From assembly GCA_947564305.1 (NCBI GenBank), contig CANOBT010000301.1, positions 1-5,179 of the forward strand: a stretch of 5,179 nt of DNA. The letters are read 5' to 3'. Shown here in pieces: positions 4,225 through 5,179 of the stretch. Source of the stretch: an uncultured Lachnospiraceae bacterium. Its GTDB lineage: Bacteria; Bacillota_A; Clostridia; Lachnospirales; Lachnospiraceae. Numbering within the stretch: the first letter of the stretch is position 1; the number at the start of each line of letters is the position of its first letter. The position numbers and the translations under genes are program-made. Below the pieces are notes generated by a model. It saw nothing but the letters and a program-made list of their open reading frames with translations. It was not told the DNA's origin and searched no databases.

Positions 4225-5179
4225 ATGCTGACGAATGAACAGGCGAGAAGAAATCAGGAGAAATTTGGGTTAAATGAACTGACAGCAGGGAAGAAAAAGA
4301 GTACGTTCCGGATATTTCTGGAGCAGTTCAAGGATTTTCTTGTTGTCATTTTAATGGCCGCGGCTTTTGTTTCGGGATTTTTGGGAGATGCTGAAAGCGC
4401 GATTGTCATTCTTGTCGTGATTACCATGAATGCCGTTCTGGGAACGGTACAGACAGTGAAGGCAGAGCAGTCTTTAGACGGATTGAGGAAGTTGTCTGCG
4501 CCTGCGGCCAAGGTAATGAGGGACGGTGTGCTCAGACAGATTCCTTCCCGGGAGGTTACGGTGGGTGACGAGGTCATAATCGAGGCGGGAGACTGTATCC
4601 CTGCCGATGGCCGGTTACTGACTTGTGCTAGTTTAGAGGTGGATGAGAGTACGCTGACCGGCGAGAGCCTTGCCGTGGAAAAATCTCTTGATGATCCTCC
4701 TTGCGGGGCGGCGCTTGGAGATCAGACAAACAAGGTATTTTCCGGAAGTTTTGTCACTTACGGCAGAGGAACTTATGAAGTGACGGATATCGGCATGAAG
4801 ACGGAGGTTGGAAAGATTGCAGGGCTTTTGAATACGGCTTCGGAAAAACGGACGCCTTTGCAGGTAAGCTTAGATGAATTCGGAAAGAAATTGTCGGTTA
4901 TTATATTGGTGTTCTGCGGGATACTTTTTGTAATGAGCATCTTGCGGGGCGGTTCTGTGGTGGATGCATTTTTGTTTGCGGTCGCGCTTGCAGTTGCGGC
5001 GATTCCTGAGGCGTTAAGTTCAATCGTCACGATTGTATTGTCGTTTGGTACGCAGAAAATGGCGAAGGAGCATGCTATCATAAGAAAATTACAGGCTGTG
5101 GAGGGGCTTGGCAGCGTGTCGGTCATTTGCTCGGATAAGACGGGGACTCTGACCCAGAATCGGATGACCGTGGAAGAGT
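4225..5179 (+). CDS. P2-like cation-transporting P-type ATPase, probable Mn2+ exporter, N-terminal part
   Basis: The first 318 codons of a membrane ATPase that couples ATP hydrolysis to cation transport; the window end cuts it within or just after the phosphorylation site. The N-terminal cation-ATPase segment contains FGLNEL (14-19). Predicted membrane helices lie near 37-52, 56-78, 222-240 and 246-275. The actuator domain carries GDCIPADGR (122-130) and the dephosphorylation loop TGES (145-148). The fourth helix holds the ion-site motif PEAL (261-264) in place of the usual PEGL, followed by SSIVTI. The phosphorylated aspartate is D304 in DKTGTLT (304-310). ATG 4225 is chosen because AGAGG (4212-4216) lies 8 nt upstream. 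In-frame ATGs at 4219 and 4186 are alternatives. The Mn2+ riboswitch upstream argues for manganese efflux, as with the riboswitch-linked Lactococcus YoaB-type pump, although Ca2+ transport cannot be excluded from sequence alone. Confidence 0.94.
   Translation, partial: MLTNEQARRNQEKFGLNELTAGKKKSTFRIFLEQFKDFLVVILMAAAFVSGFLGDAESAIVILVVITMNAVLGTVQTVKAEQSLDGLRKLSAPAAKVMRDGVLRQIPSREVTVGDEVIIEAGDCIPADGRLLTCASLEVDESTLTGESLAVEKSLDDPPCGAALGDQTNKVFSGSFVTYGRGTYEVTDIGMKTEVGKIAGLLNTASEKRTPLQVSLDEFGKKLSVIILVFCGILFVMSILRGGSVVDAFLFAVALAVAAIPEALSSIVTIVLSFGTQKMAKEHAIIRKLQAVEGLGSVSVICSDKTGTLTQNRMTVEE

Noticed and set aside
4254..5126. Two minus-strand open frames of 107 and 117 codons
   Set aside because: They are antisense to the P-type ATPase, whose own frame carries TGES, PEAL and DKTGTLT.
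1..5179. CRISPR arrays, insertion sequences or attachment sites, including integration at the tRNA genes
   Set aside because: No periodic repeats, transposase or integrase genes, terminal inverted repeats, or duplicated tRNA 3' ends were seen.

Overview
The window looks like chromosomal DNA from a flagellated, low-to-moderate GC Gram-positive anaerobe, most likely a clostridial lineage such as Lachnospiraceae. The grounds are AGGAGG-type ribosome binding sites, TTGACA/TATATT-type promoters, tRNA genes without an encoded CCA, a LytTR response regulator, a flagellin, and a yybP-ykoY riboswitch in front of a P-type ATPase. The taxon is an inference from gene content, since no homology search was possible.

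Layout. Positions 1-140 hold the end of a plus-strand tRNA cluster: the 3' part of tRNA-Phe(GAA), then a complete tRNA-Lys(TTT). A perfect 18-bp stem at 144-193 can terminate the tRNA transcript from the left and the flagellin transcript from the right. The minus-strand block at 208-1798 encodes a short, divergent flagellin (256 aa). Upstream of it lies a LytTR response regulator whose likely start is a TTG at 1798. A sigma-28-like promoter sits at the end of the regulator gene and points at the flagellin. A divergent intergenic region of about 180 bp separates the regulator from a plus-strand gene at 1976-3871. That gene encodes a 631-aa exported protein with a signal peptide, seven repeated beta-propeller-like blade motifs, an acidic stalk and a single C-terminal membrane anchor.

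From 3872 to 4224 there is no supported protein gene but much regulation. A near-consensus vegetative promoter begins 10 bases after the stop codon of the propeller gene. It drives a yybP-ykoY (Mn2+-sensing) riboswitch whose P1 3' strand is shared with a strong intrinsic terminator, followed by a 167-nt leader containing another hairpin. The leader runs into the first 318 codons of a P2-like cation-transporting P-type ATPase (TGES, PEAL and DKTGTLT all visible), cut by the window end.

Working model. The best-supported unit is a Mn2+-responsive export module: manganese stabilises P1, prevents terminator formation and switches on the ATPase. The second unit is more speculative. A LytTR regulator lies between a divergently transcribed surface propeller protein and an atypical flagellin, so it may control cell-surface genes. 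No histidine kinase is visible. The propeller protein has no recognised enzymatic function and is the most novel-looking component.
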